Of a stretch of 14,979 bases of DNA, positions 1 through 7,514 are shown piece by piece. Numbering within the stretch: the stretch's first letter is position 1; each line of letters begins with the position of its first letter. Where the stretch lies: NCBI GenBank assembly GCA_964627125.1, contig CAZVJQ010000032.1:1-14979 (forward strand), written 5' to 3'. The DNA is from Fastidiosipila sp964627125. Lineage in GTDB: Bacteria > Bacillota > Clostridia > Saccharofermentanales > Fastidiosipilaceae. The notes beneath the pieces were generated by a model. It did not search any database. It was not told where the DNA came from and saw only the letters and a program-made list of their open reading frames with translations. The translations under genes and the position numbers were made by a program.

Positions 1-1190
1 AAATTACTTGTATTACCAGCTGTTATTGAAAAACTATGAGTCTTGCCATCTACAACATAACCTACTGGTGCAGATACTTCTTTAAGTGAATACTCACCTT
101 GAGGAAGCTTAGTAATTCTAGTTTCTGGACCTATATGAATAAATGAGCTAGCTCCATTGGAGTCTAATTCATAGAGAGTGTCATTAACCTTTCTTAATTT
201 AAGGACATTACTATTGCTATCTCTTAATTCAAATTCTACTGAACTTAAATTCTCAGAATTCTCATTAGTTTTCTTAAGAAGCAACTCTCCTTCAGTATTA
301 ACTAATACCTTCATTACGTAACTAATAGGTCTCGTAGCTTGTAGATATGCAAATTTTTGCCCATGTGAATGCGGATCTGTATAGACTAATGAGCTATCTG
401 ATGAATTAATCCCTTGATACTTATTGAATGTAATTTCTCCACTCTTTGAATTATTATTTGCAGAAAGTGTTAATTTATTTCCTTCTTTAGAAACAGCTAA
501 ACCGCTATTATTCTGACTGACAGACATAGAGTTTATGAGGTTATTATTATCTGTAAGAGTTACAGTTTCACCTAAATCCAAACTTAATGTTCTAGTACTA
601 GTATTGAAATTATTTCCTTGTAAATTAGGTAAGGAATCGTGTTTATTTACCTTATCCATAATTTCATTCATGAGATTTCTTATATAGCTATCATTTGGAG
701 AAGTTAAGAGTTCAGTACCCCAAATTCTTTGCCATACAAGTATTTGTGTTGCTACATAATCTGCAGAAGATTTGTTAGCACTAGTCTCCCAGCCATGAAA
801 TGCAATTAAAGATGCATCTTCAATCATCTCTTTTGTTAATGTTGCTCGTTCTGGATTACCTAAAGATGGAGCACCACCTCTAAGTACCGTTCCTTCATAC
901 TCTATTTCAATCTCATAGGCAATATCCAAAGATGCATTGACTCCTGGTTCAATACAAAATACTGCCTTCCCATCAGATAACCTAACTAACTTAGTTAGAC
1001 CTCTAAATAACATTGTCCCACTTGGGAATCTAAAACCAACAGCTTCTAATGAGCTATATTCATCCAATAATTCAAAAGTAATTGTTGGTATTTCATTTGC
1101 CTGAACATCTGTGTTCATCATCAATGAAAAGAACATCGATAAAACTAAGATTATGCTTAGTATTGTAAATCTCTTCTTTTTCTTCAACAT
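1..1190 (-). CDS. Thioester-domain, Cna-B-type surface adhesin (N-terminal part, truncated by window edge)
   Basis: This is the 5' part of a secreted cell-wall adhesin; 396 codons are visible and the frame runs off the window. The ATG at 1190 follows GGAG at 1197-1200. Residues 1-31 form a Sec signal peptide: KKKKR, a hydrophobic core, then a VQA cleavage site. A thioester domain follows, with Cys79 in VFCIEPG and Gln149 in ATQILVWQ. In this family such a pair forms an internal Cys-Gln thioester that binds host proteins covalently. Residues about 298-396 resemble a Cna-B/SpaA domain: Lys307 lies in the expected isopeptide lysine position and Glu371 in LKEVSAPVGY matches the usual acid. More Cna-B repeats and an LPXTG anchor would be expected beyond the edge, but that is inference. 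No strong -35/-10 pair was found on this strand in 1201-1402. Confidence 0.88.
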   Translation of the reverse strand, partial: MLKKKKRFTILSIILVLSMFFSLMMNTDVQANEIPTITFELLDEYSSLEAVGFRFPSGTMLFRGLTKLVRLSDGKAVFCIEPGVNASLDIAYEIEIEYEGTVLRGGAPSLGNPERATLTKEMIEDASLIAFHGWETSANKSSADYVATQILVWQRIWGTELLTSPNDSYIRNLMNEIMDKVNKHDSLPNLQGNNFNTSTRTLSLDLGETVTLTDNNNLINSMSVSQNNSGLAVSKEGNKLTLSANNNSKSGEITFNKYQGINSSDSSLVYTDPHSHGQKFAYLQATRPISYVMKVLVNTEGELLLKKTNENSENLSSVEFELRDSNSNVLKLRKVNDTLYELDSNGASSFIHIGPETRITKLPQGEYSLKEVSAPVGYVVDGKTHSFSITAGNTSN

Positions 1191-1283
1191 TTTCAACTCC
1201 TATAAATTTTCTACAAAAAGTTTTCTAACTTATTTGTGTTTAAATATTAGGACAGACTTATTGAGGATTAAATAGAACAGTTA

Positions 1284-1311
1284 TTGTGATAGTTTTTTGG
1301 CAAAATATAAT
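1284..1311 (+). promoter_or_regulatory. Probable sigma-A promoter for the gene at 1403
   Basis: TTGTGA at 1284-1289 and a perfect TATAAT at 1306-1311 are separated by 16 bases. Transcription would start near 1318, giving a leader of about 85 bases before the ATG at 1403. No obvious hairpin or riboswitch was seen in that leader. Confidence 0.5.
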
Positions 1312-1402
1312 TTTCCACAGAATATTTAATTAAATTTCGCATGTATCATATCGCTTTAATTCTTAATAAAAAATAGAATTACTAACACGAGAGGAGGTTT
1401 AA

Positions 1403-2272
1403 ATGAAGATTTTAATGGAGATTAATTTGAATGATCTTATGACTAGAAAATATTACTTATCCAATGGCAATAACCTATATGAACTTCTTGAAGATAGTAA
1501 TTTCTACTCATTCTTTCAGCTATTTTATAACTTAATTGAATTGCAGAAAATTGATTATTCAAATGACAAAATAGAAAAATACATAGATATTCCAGAAAAT
1601 AGGATTATCTTCCTGCTCTATATAAAAAAACTTTATACTTATGACCAAATTCCATTAGATTTCAATCAGGACTTCCTCTTGTATATAGAAACTGAGTTTA
1701 ATTTTGATGAACAAGCAGTAGACAATATTAGCACCAATGAAATCACTCTAGATATCCAGTTTCAGAGTTTAAACAAAACATTCATTAGAAATAATAAAAT
1801 GTATCTGCTTATACCTGACTTAGAAACCCTAATCAGGCTAAACTTAACTCTTATAAAATTGCTCGGAATTAAGCTCCGTAAATGTACAATCTGCAATTCA
1901 TATTTTCCAAATAAAATGAAACGAAGCAACAATCTATGTAGATATAAGCATATTGGACAAGCTAGTTGTAGCTACAAACAGGCACAGAGAAATGCTAAAA
2001 ATAAACTAAAAAGTGATGAGCTTTTGAGACAGTACCAGCAGCAATATAAACGTATATATATGAGAGTAGATAGAGCGATGAACAAGTCTATGCAAGATGG
2101 AAATATCTATACTCCAGCCAATTTAGATTCCTTCCAAGAGTGGAGCCAATCAATGGCTGAAACTAGAAAAAAATATATTGATAAAGAAATCAATAAGGAT
2201 GAATTTTCCCAATATCTAGAAGAATTAGATTTGAAAGTGACAGTTTATAATGACAAATTAATATTAGGATAA
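1403..2272 (+). CDS. Uncharacterised protein with a C-terminal four-cysteine zinc-ribbon-like site
   Basis: I do not recognise a function. The 289-residue product has a mostly hydrophilic N-terminal part (about 1-155) with no signal peptide or membrane segment. It then carries Cys161-x2-Cys164 (KCTICNSYFPN), Cys179 and Cys189, which look like ligands of one zinc site. A basic helical stretch follows (about 190-230, rich in Lys, Arg and Gln). This layout resembles Firmicute families of unknown function with a single CxxC...C...C module (DUF6076-like), but I assign that only tentatively. The start is well supported by GAGGAGG ending six bases before the ATG, and a promoter lies upstream. It is probably cytoplasmic and could bind nucleic acid, given the basic helix beside the metal site. 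Its last 28 bases overlap the end of the convergent membrane-protein gene. Confidence 0.75.
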   Translation: MKILMEINLNDLMTRKYYLSNGNNLYELLEDSNFYSFFQLFYNLIELQKIDYSNDKIEKYIDIPENRIIFLLYIKKLYTYDQIPLDFNQDFLLYIETEFNFDEQAVDNISTNEITLDIQFQSLNKTFIRNNKMYLLIPDLETLIRLNLTLIKLLGIKLRKCTICNSYFPNKMKRSNNLCRYKHIGQASCSYKQAQRNAKNKLKSDELLRQYQQQYKRIYMRVDRAMNKSMQDGNIYTPANLDSFQEWSQSMAETRKKYIDKEINKDEFSQYLEELDLKVTVYNDKLILG

Positions 2273-3279
2273 TTCTTATTTATAAACGTTATAAATCCCT
2301 TAATGGAATCTCTAATAACATCTAAATTATTGGATAATTGTAAGTATTCACGTTCATTATTTTCATAGACAAACTCGAGTTCATAATTTCTAATCCTGCT
2401 ACTGTCATTAACTTGACCATTGATTTCTCTAGTATCACCTAAGTTTGAGTACAAGTCATTGTTATCATAGACCGGTATTAAATTTATAGAATTAATTGCT
2501 TGTAGATTTACTCTTAAATCATGTGAAGTTTTTACAAAATAAGAATCTTCGATATATGCTTGAAGTTTTGGGAAAAACTTATTATATCCACCTGAGTCAT
2601 CTTGTAAGCTAACTGGCTCTGTATTTATCTCTTCCAAATTAAGCGCTCCACCTGTTGAATCAACTGACCCATTCTCAAAATTTTGAGCAATAGCTGCTTG
2701 AATTTTAGCTCTTTCTTCATCTTCCTTCTTGTTTAAGCTAAAAATTCCATACCCTAATAGACCTAGACCAATTAGAGCTGAGAAAACACCAGCTGCAAAT
2801 AGTACAAAGGATCTAGTATCTGCCTCTACATTAGACAACATATACTGAAGATAAGGAGAGTTATCATTTAGGCTTAAATCTGGATACTCCTCCTTATAAA
2901 TACCTTGAATATAGTCTCTATCCTGATATACCAAGTTCTTTATAGTTCCAGTAAAAACAAGGTTTGTTGTATCTAAACTCTCTATTCCTTCAACTTCATT
3001 TGCGAAAGCTTGATTAGTCTCCAAGAAAATATCCAAACCATTTACTCTGGCGAAGTAGTAATAATAGTCATTTTCAGGATTCTCATAGCCACTAGATAGT
3101 TGGCTAACTCTACCACTAACTAAACCTGTATCTTCATAACTATTAAAACTGCTAGCTGACTCATTTATATTAGAAGAACTTCCTTGAGAAAAATGCCTAA
3201 ATACTATGAATGCACCTACTAATAAAAGAATAATTCCGAGTATTAGGAGTAATTTAGATCTACTATTCTCTTTTTCCAT
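2245..3279 (-). CDS. Two-pass membrane protein of unknown function, last gene of a three-gene operon
   Basis: The 344-residue product has membrane segments at about 10-29 and 158-180. Positive residues before the first (RSK) and after the second (NKK) suggest that both ends are cytoplasmic. Residues 30-157 would then be outside the cell: a Ser/Asn-rich stretch, then a region rich in beta-strand-like sequence and Tyr (DYYYYF). The cytoplasmic part (180-344) begins with a charged helix and ends in a probable folded domain that I do not recognise. The start is supported by AGGTGA, which overlaps the stop codon of the upstream gene; only seven bases separate the two genes, so they are almost certainly co-transcribed. 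The 3' end overlaps the opposite-strand gene by 28 bases. No catalytic motif was seen. Confidence 0.8.
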   Translation of the reverse strand: MEKENSRSKLLLILGIILLLVGAFIVFRHFSQGSSSNINESASSFNSYEDTGLVSGRVSQLSSGYENPENDYYYYFARVNGLDIFLETNQAFANEVEGIESLDTTNLVFTGTIKNLVYQDRDYIQGIYKEEYPDLSLNDNSPYLQYMLSNVEADTRSFVLFAAGVFSALIGLGLLGYGIFSLNKKEDEERAKIQAAIAQNFENGSVDSTGGALNLEEINTEPVSLQDDSGGYNKFFPKLQAYIEDSYFVKTSHDLRVNLQAINSINLIPVYDNNDLYSNLGDTREINGQVNDSSRIRNYELEFVYENNEREYLQLSNNLDVIRDSIKGFITFINKNYPNINLSL

Positions 3280-3286
3280 TTTTCAC

Positions 3287-3943
3287 CTATTCTTCCATTA
3301 GGATTTCAAAGAAATCATCAAATAGTCCTGAAACTATCTGCCAATTATCATTAACTTTTCTTAATTGAAATTCAAAATCTTGACTCTCTTCATTATCTAG
3401 AATCATTTGACCTGTAGCGATAGCTCTTAGGTTAGAATTTGCTACAATTTCTATTTCTGAAAAACTAATAGTCCTATCTCCAATAACAGCTAAAATATCA
3501 TCTATTTGTTCCACTACTTCAATATCTTCAGGTTCAGTACTAGATATAAGCTCTTCTTTCGAATTGATCAAATATAAAATAGATTCAGCTTTATTAGTCT
3601 CAAATAATAGAGCAATATCTTCAGCATCTTCATTGTTAATAGTATCTTCTATCTTTGTTACAAATGCACTCGCCTGCCTTCTTGTACTAACAGGACCAAA
3701 TAAATACATGAGAGCTATAGCTAAAGCAAAAACAATAACTACAGATAGAGCAGATATATAAATACCTGTGTTGCTGTTATCTTCTTCTTTAGAAGCTTCG
3801 TCATTAGAAACTTCAAGAGAATCTTCGCTGTCTGTAGGCACTTCAGGACTAGGAGAAGCAGATTTTGCCTCAGCTCTACGCCTCGCCAAAATCTCTTCTA
3901 CAGAGCTCACGTCTTCATGTGTTTTTTTAGAATTATCGTCCAT
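3287..3943 (-). CDS. Single-pass membrane protein with an NTF2-like-looking extracytoplasmic domain
   Basis: The 218-residue product starts with a polar tail of about 59 residues rich in Ser, Glu and Asp, with a small basic patch (RRRAEAK). It has one membrane segment at about 60-84 and a C-terminal domain of about 130 residues. The ending FQLRKVNDNWQIV has the Lys...Trp-x-Ile/Val pattern common at the last strands of NTF2-like or DUF4878-type domains; the zinc-ribbon protein upstream ends in a similar way (DLEKIDGRWVI). The topology is probably N-in, C-out, since there is no cleavable signal. Its ATG has only a weak Shine-Dalgarno (TGAGATTG) and lies 26 bases after the upstream stop, so it is probably expressed as part of that operon. 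The function is unknown; a role in envelope sensing or maintenance is a guess. Confidence 0.8.
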   Translation of the reverse strand: MDDNSKKTHEDVSSVEEILARRRAEAKSASPSPEVPTDSEDSLEVSNDEASKEEDNSNTGIYISALSVVIVFALAIALMYLFGPVSTRRQASAFVTKIEDTINNEDAEDIALLFETNKAESILYLINSKEELISSTEPEDIEVVEQIDDILAVIGDRTISFSEIEIVANSNLRAIATGQMILDNEESQDFEFQLRKVNDNWQIVSGLFDDFFEILMEE

Positions 3944-3969
3944 ATGTTTTCAATCTCAATTTAATTATA

Positions 3970-5001
3970 TTATTCAAATAAATCATCTGGGATATCAAGG
4001 TCTAAATCTAATCCATCTATATCCCCTAAGTCTATAACCCATCTTCCATCAATTTTCTCTAAGTCAATTTCATTTTCAGTTTGAATTGGATCTAATATTG
4101 ATAGATTCATGGTGACAGAAACTTTCGCTCTAGCCGTAGTGTTGCTTGTATATTCAATATCTATAATCTCAAATTGAAACATAGAATTATTTGTAGTATT
4201 AGAATTATCCTCATCATTGGAATTATCACTATTATCTAGGTTTCCAAATAAATCTCCAAACATTGGAATATTACTAAAGAATCCTGGAGATATACTATTT
4301 TCTATAGCTGCACCATCACCATTGTTTAAGCCATTTTCTAAATTCTCAAAAGTTTGTCTAATTAATTCATCTTCTACTGATTCATCGATATTGAGGTCAA
4401 TATCGGTATTGGCATCAGTATCATCTTCAGTGCTGCTATCAGTATCAGAATCTGTATTCTCTCTCTCCGTACTCTCACTATCCTCATTAGAATCATCAAA
4501 AGGATTATTGAATGCATCTTCAATTGAATTATTAAAATCTTCAATAAATGAATCGAAATTTGTTTCTCTCTCACGAGCTTGTCTATTCCTATTTTGCACG
4601 ACAAGAAATACAGCTAAAAATACTAGAGCTAAGAAGATAAACACAATTAAAATATTTCTAAGCCCATTACTTTTCTTGCTTCTTATTTGAGTAGTATGAT
4701 TATTTCCATGAACATTTTGCCCCCTATGATTCCCTTGATTTTGCACATTAGGATTTTGAGAGCTATAAGTAGATCCAACATAAGTGAATTTTGCATTCTT
4801 AGAATTTTGAGTATTGGATTGACCAGCAATTGGATTAGGAGGCATCTGCCTGTTAGAAGGCACATTTTCTTGAACATTATTATTTCCAGAATTAGGTTTC
4901 ATAAATTGCGAGTTGTTCTTTGGCACATTTAACTGCATACCACAGTTACTACAAAATGCGCTTGTTGCTAATTCATTATATCCACATCTACTACAAGTCA
5001 T
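3970..5001 (-). CDS. Zinc-ribbon membrane protein with acidic Ser/Asp linker (TcaA/YvbJ-like layout)
   Basis: The 343-residue product opens with a zinc ribbon: Cys3-x2-Cys6 and Cys17-x2-Cys20 (CSRCGYN...FCSNCGMQL). An Asn/Gln-rich linker runs to about 110, then KK and a membrane segment at about 115-135. Outside, residues 145-210 are very rich in Asp, Glu, Ser and Thr, and a terminal domain (about 208-343) ends in a Trp-x-Ile pattern that suggests an NTF2-like fold. A cytoplasmic zinc ribbon, one TM and an extracytoplasmic domain is the layout of Firmicute proteins such as TcaA and YvbJ, which have been tied to cell-wall antibiotic responses. No close homology is claimed. The start is firm: GGAGGT at 5008-5013 is six bases before the ATG. 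It is the first gene of the operon that continues to 2245. Confidence 0.83.
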   Translation of the reverse strand: MTCSRCGYNELATSAFCSNCGMQLNVPKNNSQFMKPNSGNNNVQENVPSNRQMPPNPIAGQSNTQNSKNAKFTYVGSTYSSQNPNVQNQGNHRGQNVHGNNHTTQIRSKKSNGLRNILIVFIFLALVFLAVFLVVQNRNRQARERETNFDSFIEDFNNSIEDAFNNPFDDSNEDSESTERENTDSDTDSSTEDDTDANTDIDLNIDESVEDELIRQTFENLENGLNNGDGAAIENSISPGFFSNIPMFGDLFGNLDNSDNSNDEDNSNTTNNSMFQFEIIDIEYTSNTTARAKVSVTMNLSILDPIQTENEIDLEKIDGRWVIDLGDIDGLDLDLDIPDDLFE

Positions 5002-5023
5002 AATGGGACCTCCAATTATTGCA

Positions 5024-5029
5024 ATTATA
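5024..5029 (-). promoter_or_regulatory. Possible -10 element for the zinc-ribbon membrane operon
   Basis: TATAAT reads on the minus strand at 5024-5029. No good -35 lies at the right distance (ACTTTC at 17 bases is poor) and there is no extended TG. The transcript would have a leader of only about 15 bases, just holding the ribosome binding site. The rest of 5030-5145 shows no gene. Confidence 0.3.
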
Positions 5030-5146
5030 CTTTACTGAGAAATCAAGAAAGTTAGCATTTGATTAAATTATTATTATTTACCCTATCTTAAACACTTACA
5101 ATTCCCCACAAGTAGCTACATTCACCCCAAATCCACAAAATAATAC

Positions 5147-5173
5147 CCCATGCTCAAAATTTCAAGCATAGGG
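5147..5173 (-). terminator. Hairpin terminator after the small acidic protein gene
   Basis: The arms ATGCT (5150-5154) and AGCAT (5165-5169) pair, extended by CCC (5147-5149) with GGG (5171-5173) across one bulged base. The loop is ten bases. On the minus strand the stem is followed by TATTATTTTG, a moderate T-tract. It lies 38 bases beyond the stop at 5211 and separates that gene from the membrane operon. Confidence 0.6.
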
Positions 5174-5210
5174 CAAATTGTTTCTTATTATTTTATTACG
5201 TAATTAGAGA

Positions 5211-5456
5211 TTAAAGACCTAATTCTTTCTCAAGCGCTTCAGCACGCTCAGCCTCTTGTCTCTTACGCTCTTCTTTTTGTTTTTCTTGTAATTCAGGATC
5301 TGAATATTGAATATTTACTGGGTTTTGCTCAATATCATCCTGTGGTGCATTTTCAAATACTTCTTCTACATTTTGATCACTGATGTCCTTAGATACAGCC
5401 ATCTTAGTTAATTCATCTTTTACACCATCGTGTGTATTTCCACTACCATCTTGCAT
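5211..5456 (-). CDS. Small acidic, probably helical protein of unknown function
   Basis: The product is 81 residues if translation starts at the ATG at 5456, chosen because AGGAGG (5464-5469) sits seven bases upstream. A longer in-frame ATG at 5513 has no such site and would place translation across the likely promoter. The protein is hydrophilic, with no membrane segment or cysteine. It is acidic in the middle (EEVFENAPQDDIEQNP) and has a highly charged C-terminal helix (about 54-81) rich in Lys, Arg, Gln and Glu that could form a coiled coil. It stands alone with its own terminator. The strong ribosome binding site suggests good expression. A second orphan acidic protein of nearly the same size (82 residues) lies at 13750-13998. 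I recognise no family. Confidence 0.72.
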   Translation of the reverse strand: MQDGSGNTHDGVKDELTKMAVSKDISDQNVEEVFENAPQDDIEQNPVNIQYSDPELQEKQKEERKRQEAERAEALEKELGL

Positions 5457-5504
5457 AATTAATCCTCCTAAAAGTGATATATTTTTCTCAAAAACTGCAT
5501 GGCG

Positions 5505-5531
5505 TTTATACATTTTTATGAGTTATATCAA
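5505..5531 (-). promoter_or_regulatory. Possible promoter for the small acidic protein
   Basis: On the minus strand TTGATA (5526-5531) and TATAAA (5505-5510) are separated by 15 bases, shorter than ideal. The position, about 50 bases upstream of the chosen ATG, fits a normal leader and supports the start at 5456 rather than 5513. Confidence 0.35.
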
Positions 5532-5588
5532 ATATTAAAACATATGCTTATTTCCATACAATAAAATAAAAACATATATTTTGTTAAT

Positions 5589-7304
5589 TTAGTCCTTCTT
5601 CATGGCAAAAGCAATCGTCGCATATGCCGGCAACACCAGCTCTTCACCTAGTTCTTGAACATTATAAATATCTTCTTCATTACTTAACCAAACTTCACCA
5701 TGTTTATTTCTAAACTTCTCAGGAACTACAACTACATGCTCTTCAGCTTTGAAGTTAGCACTTACAAAAAGAACCTCAGAATCATTATCTCTAGCATATG
5801 AGAAGGTGTTTACATCTTCTAGATCAAAGAGCTCATAAGATCCATTAGTAATTAACTCTTTCTCATGACGCAAGCTTACTAGCTTCTTATAATAGTTATA
5901 AACTGAATCTTCTCTATTTACTTGCTCTGCAGCATTAATATGAGTGTAATTAGGATTTACAATTAACCAAGTATCCTCAGCATCACTAAATCCAGCATTC
6001 ATACTATCGTCCCATTGCATAGGAGTTCTAGCATGGTCTCTACCAGTTCTCAAGATTTGTTGGAAAACTTCATCTTCTGTAGCTTCACCTGTTTCAACAG
6101 CTGACTTTATCCAATTTATTGCAGCAATATCTTGTAAATCTTCCTTTGACTCAAAATTCATGTTTGTCATTCCAAGTTCTTCACCTTGGTAGATGTAAGG
6201 TGTACCTTGTTGGAAGTGTAAAACATGAGCTAGCATCTTAGCTGACTTCTCTCTAAATTTTTCGTCCTTAGAACCCCAGCGGCTAACAACTCTAGGTTGG
6301 TCATGGTTGCACCAGAAGAGGGAATTCCAGGCTTTGCCCGCTAAACCTTCTTGCCAACGAGTGAAAATATCTTTCAAATCTGGCAGATGTAATTCATAAG
6401 GGTAGTATTTACCATGAACACCATCTTTATCTAATTCATCGACATGCTCGAATTGGAAAATCATGCTGAGCTCAGTGTCTTCGAGATTAGCATACTTATA
6501 AGCATCTTCAGGGCGTACGCCACCGGTCTCACCTACTGTTAGCAGGTCATACTTGGATAAAACTTCCCTATTCATTTCTTGTAGATAATCGTGAACTCCT
6601 GGTGCATTACCAAACATTAAGCCTGTGTAAGTGCCATCTGGCTCTTCCATAGGGAAAGGCTCTGGCTTCTTGATAAGGTTAATAACATCCATACGAAAAC
6701 CTGCAACGCCCTTATCACACCAAAATTTCATCATGTCATAAACTTCATTACGAAGCTCAGGATTTTCCCAGTTTAAGTCTGGTTGTTCTACTGCAAATGA
6801 GTGTAAGTAGTAAAGATCATGCTCTTCAACATATTCCCAGGTTGAACCACCAAATACACTACCCCAGCGATTTGGTTCAGAAAGAACATTTCCATCTTCA
6901 TCTCTGAAACCTTCATGCCAGTGATAGAATTGACCTTCACGACTATGAGGGTCCTTACGTGCATTAATAAACCACTCATGTTGGTCAGATGAGTGATTAA
7001 CTACGAGGTCAAGAATTATCTTAATTCCATGCTCATTACAGACTTCCATGAGCTCATCGAAATCTTCCATTGTCCCGAACTCATCCATAATGTCTTCATA
7101 GTCAGAAATATCATAGCCATTATCCACATTAGGGGATTTAAACATTGGGCTAAACCATATTGCGTCTACTCCTAGATCAGCAATATATGGAATTCTACTG
7201 ATTACTCCTCTTAAATCACCTATACCATCGCCATCTGAATCCTGAAAACTTCTAGGATACACCTGATAGACAACAGCATTTTGCCACCACTTTAATTCTT
7301 GCAT
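5589..7304 (-). CDS. malL: Oligo-1,6-glucosidase-type alpha-glucosidase (GH13 subfamily 31)
   Basis: This cytoplasmic exo-glycosidase should release glucose from short alpha-glucans such as isomaltose or isomaltotriose. All four GH13 regions are intact: DLVVNH, GFRMDVIN with the nucleophile Asp, TVGE with the acid/base Glu, and CNHDQPR with the third Asp. In numbering from the GTG at 7310 these residues are Asp208, Glu261 and Asp337; subtract two for the ATG start. The Val after the nucleophile is typical of alpha-1,6-specific members, while alpha-1,4 enzymes often carry another residue such as Thr. Full length (571 residues) is normal and there is no signal peptide. I chose the ATG at 7304 because GGAG (7312-7315) is seven bases upstream of it but only one base from the GTG. 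The symbol is by family; dexB is the alternative. Confidence 0.93.
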   Translation of the reverse strand: MQELKWWQNAVVYQVYPRSFQDSDGDGIGDLRGVISRIPYIADLGVDAIWFSPMFKSPNVDNGYDISDYEDIMDEFGTMEDFDELMEVCNEHGIKIILDLVVNHSSDQHEWFINARKDPHSREGQFYHWHEGFRDEDGNVLSEPNRWGSVFGGSTWEYVEEHDLYYLHSFAVEQPDLNWENPELRNEVYDMMKFWCDKGVAGFRMDVINLIKKPEPFPMEEPDGTYTGLMFGNAPGVHDYLQEMNREVLSKYDLLTVGETGGVRPEDAYKYANLEDTELSMIFQFEHVDELDKDGVHGKYYPYELHLPDLKDIFTRWQEGLAGKAWNSLFWCNHDQPRVVSRWGSKDEKFREKSAKMLAHVLHFQQGTPYIYQGEELGMTNMNFESKEDLQDIAAINWIKSAVETGEATEDEVFQQILRTGRDHARTPMQWDDSMNAGFSDAEDTWLIVNPNYTHINAAEQVNREDSVYNYYKKLVSLRHEKELITNGSYELFDLEDVNTFSYARDNDSEVLFVSANFKAEEHVVVVPEKFRNKHGEVWLSNEEDIYNVQELGEELVLPAYATIAFAMKKD

Positions 7305-7374
7305 CTCCACACTCCTAAACTTTAATACTTATATTTTATACAATTAGTTCATCTTCAACTAGGTAAAAGAAACA

Positions 7375-7388
7375 AGCTTTCGTTAACA
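7375..7388 (-). promoter_or_regulatory. Possible catabolite-responsive element (cre) upstream of the glucosidase
   Basis: TGTTAACGAAAGCT on the minus strand matches the CcpA consensus TGNAANCGNWNNCW at all fixed positions but the fourth. It lies 71-84 bases upstream of the glucosidase ATG, where CcpA control would make sense for a sugar hydrolase. One mismatch in an AT-rich spacer can occur by chance. Confidence 0.35.
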
Positions 7389-7389
7389 A

Positions 7390-7410
7390 GCTTATTCCCG
7401 TCTAATAAGC
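7390..7410. repeat. Inverted repeat in the divergent promoter region
   Basis: GCTTATT (7390-7396) and AATAAGC (7404-7410) are perfect inverted arms around a seven-base spacer. The repeat lies between the divergent glucosidase and glycosyltransferase genes and next to the possible cre site. It could be an operator for a dimeric regulator; there is no T-tract on either strand to make it a terminator. The surrounding 7305-7514 holds no gene. Confidence 0.35.
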
Positions 7411-7436
7411 GAAATGGTTTATTTAGGAAAATAAAG

Positions 7437-7445
7437 TGCTAAAAT
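7437..7445 (+). promoter_or_regulatory. Extended -10 promoter for the five-gene biosynthetic operon
   Basis: TGCTAAAAT (7437-7445) is an extended -10 element. The -35 is weak (TGGTTT at 7415-7420, 19 bases away). Transcription would start near 7452 and leave a leader of about 63 bases before the ATG at 7515. Confidence 0.4.
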
Positions 7446-7514
7446 GGGAGTAGCAAAGAACTATAAATACTTAGGCAAAATTCTACTAGCATAGAAAGAG
7501 AGGATAAGTATTAT

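Noticed and set aside
2279..2295. Perfect inverted repeat TTTATAA-acg-TTATAAA near the convergent gene ends
   Set aside because: All A/T arms of seven bases, lying inside the coding end of the membrane-protein gene and without a T-tract; likely chance in AT-rich sequence and too weak for a terminator.
4217..4690. Long plus-strand open frame opposite the zinc-ribbon membrane protein, rich in Ser and Leu
   Set aside because: It is the antisense of the Asp/Glu/Ser-rich linker; no ribosome binding site, and the composition is explained by the complementary codons.
5457..5513. N-terminal extension of the small acidic protein to an ATG at 5513
   Set aside because: No Shine-Dalgarno at that ATG, it overlaps the probable -10 element, and an ideal AGGAGG precedes the internal ATG at 5456.
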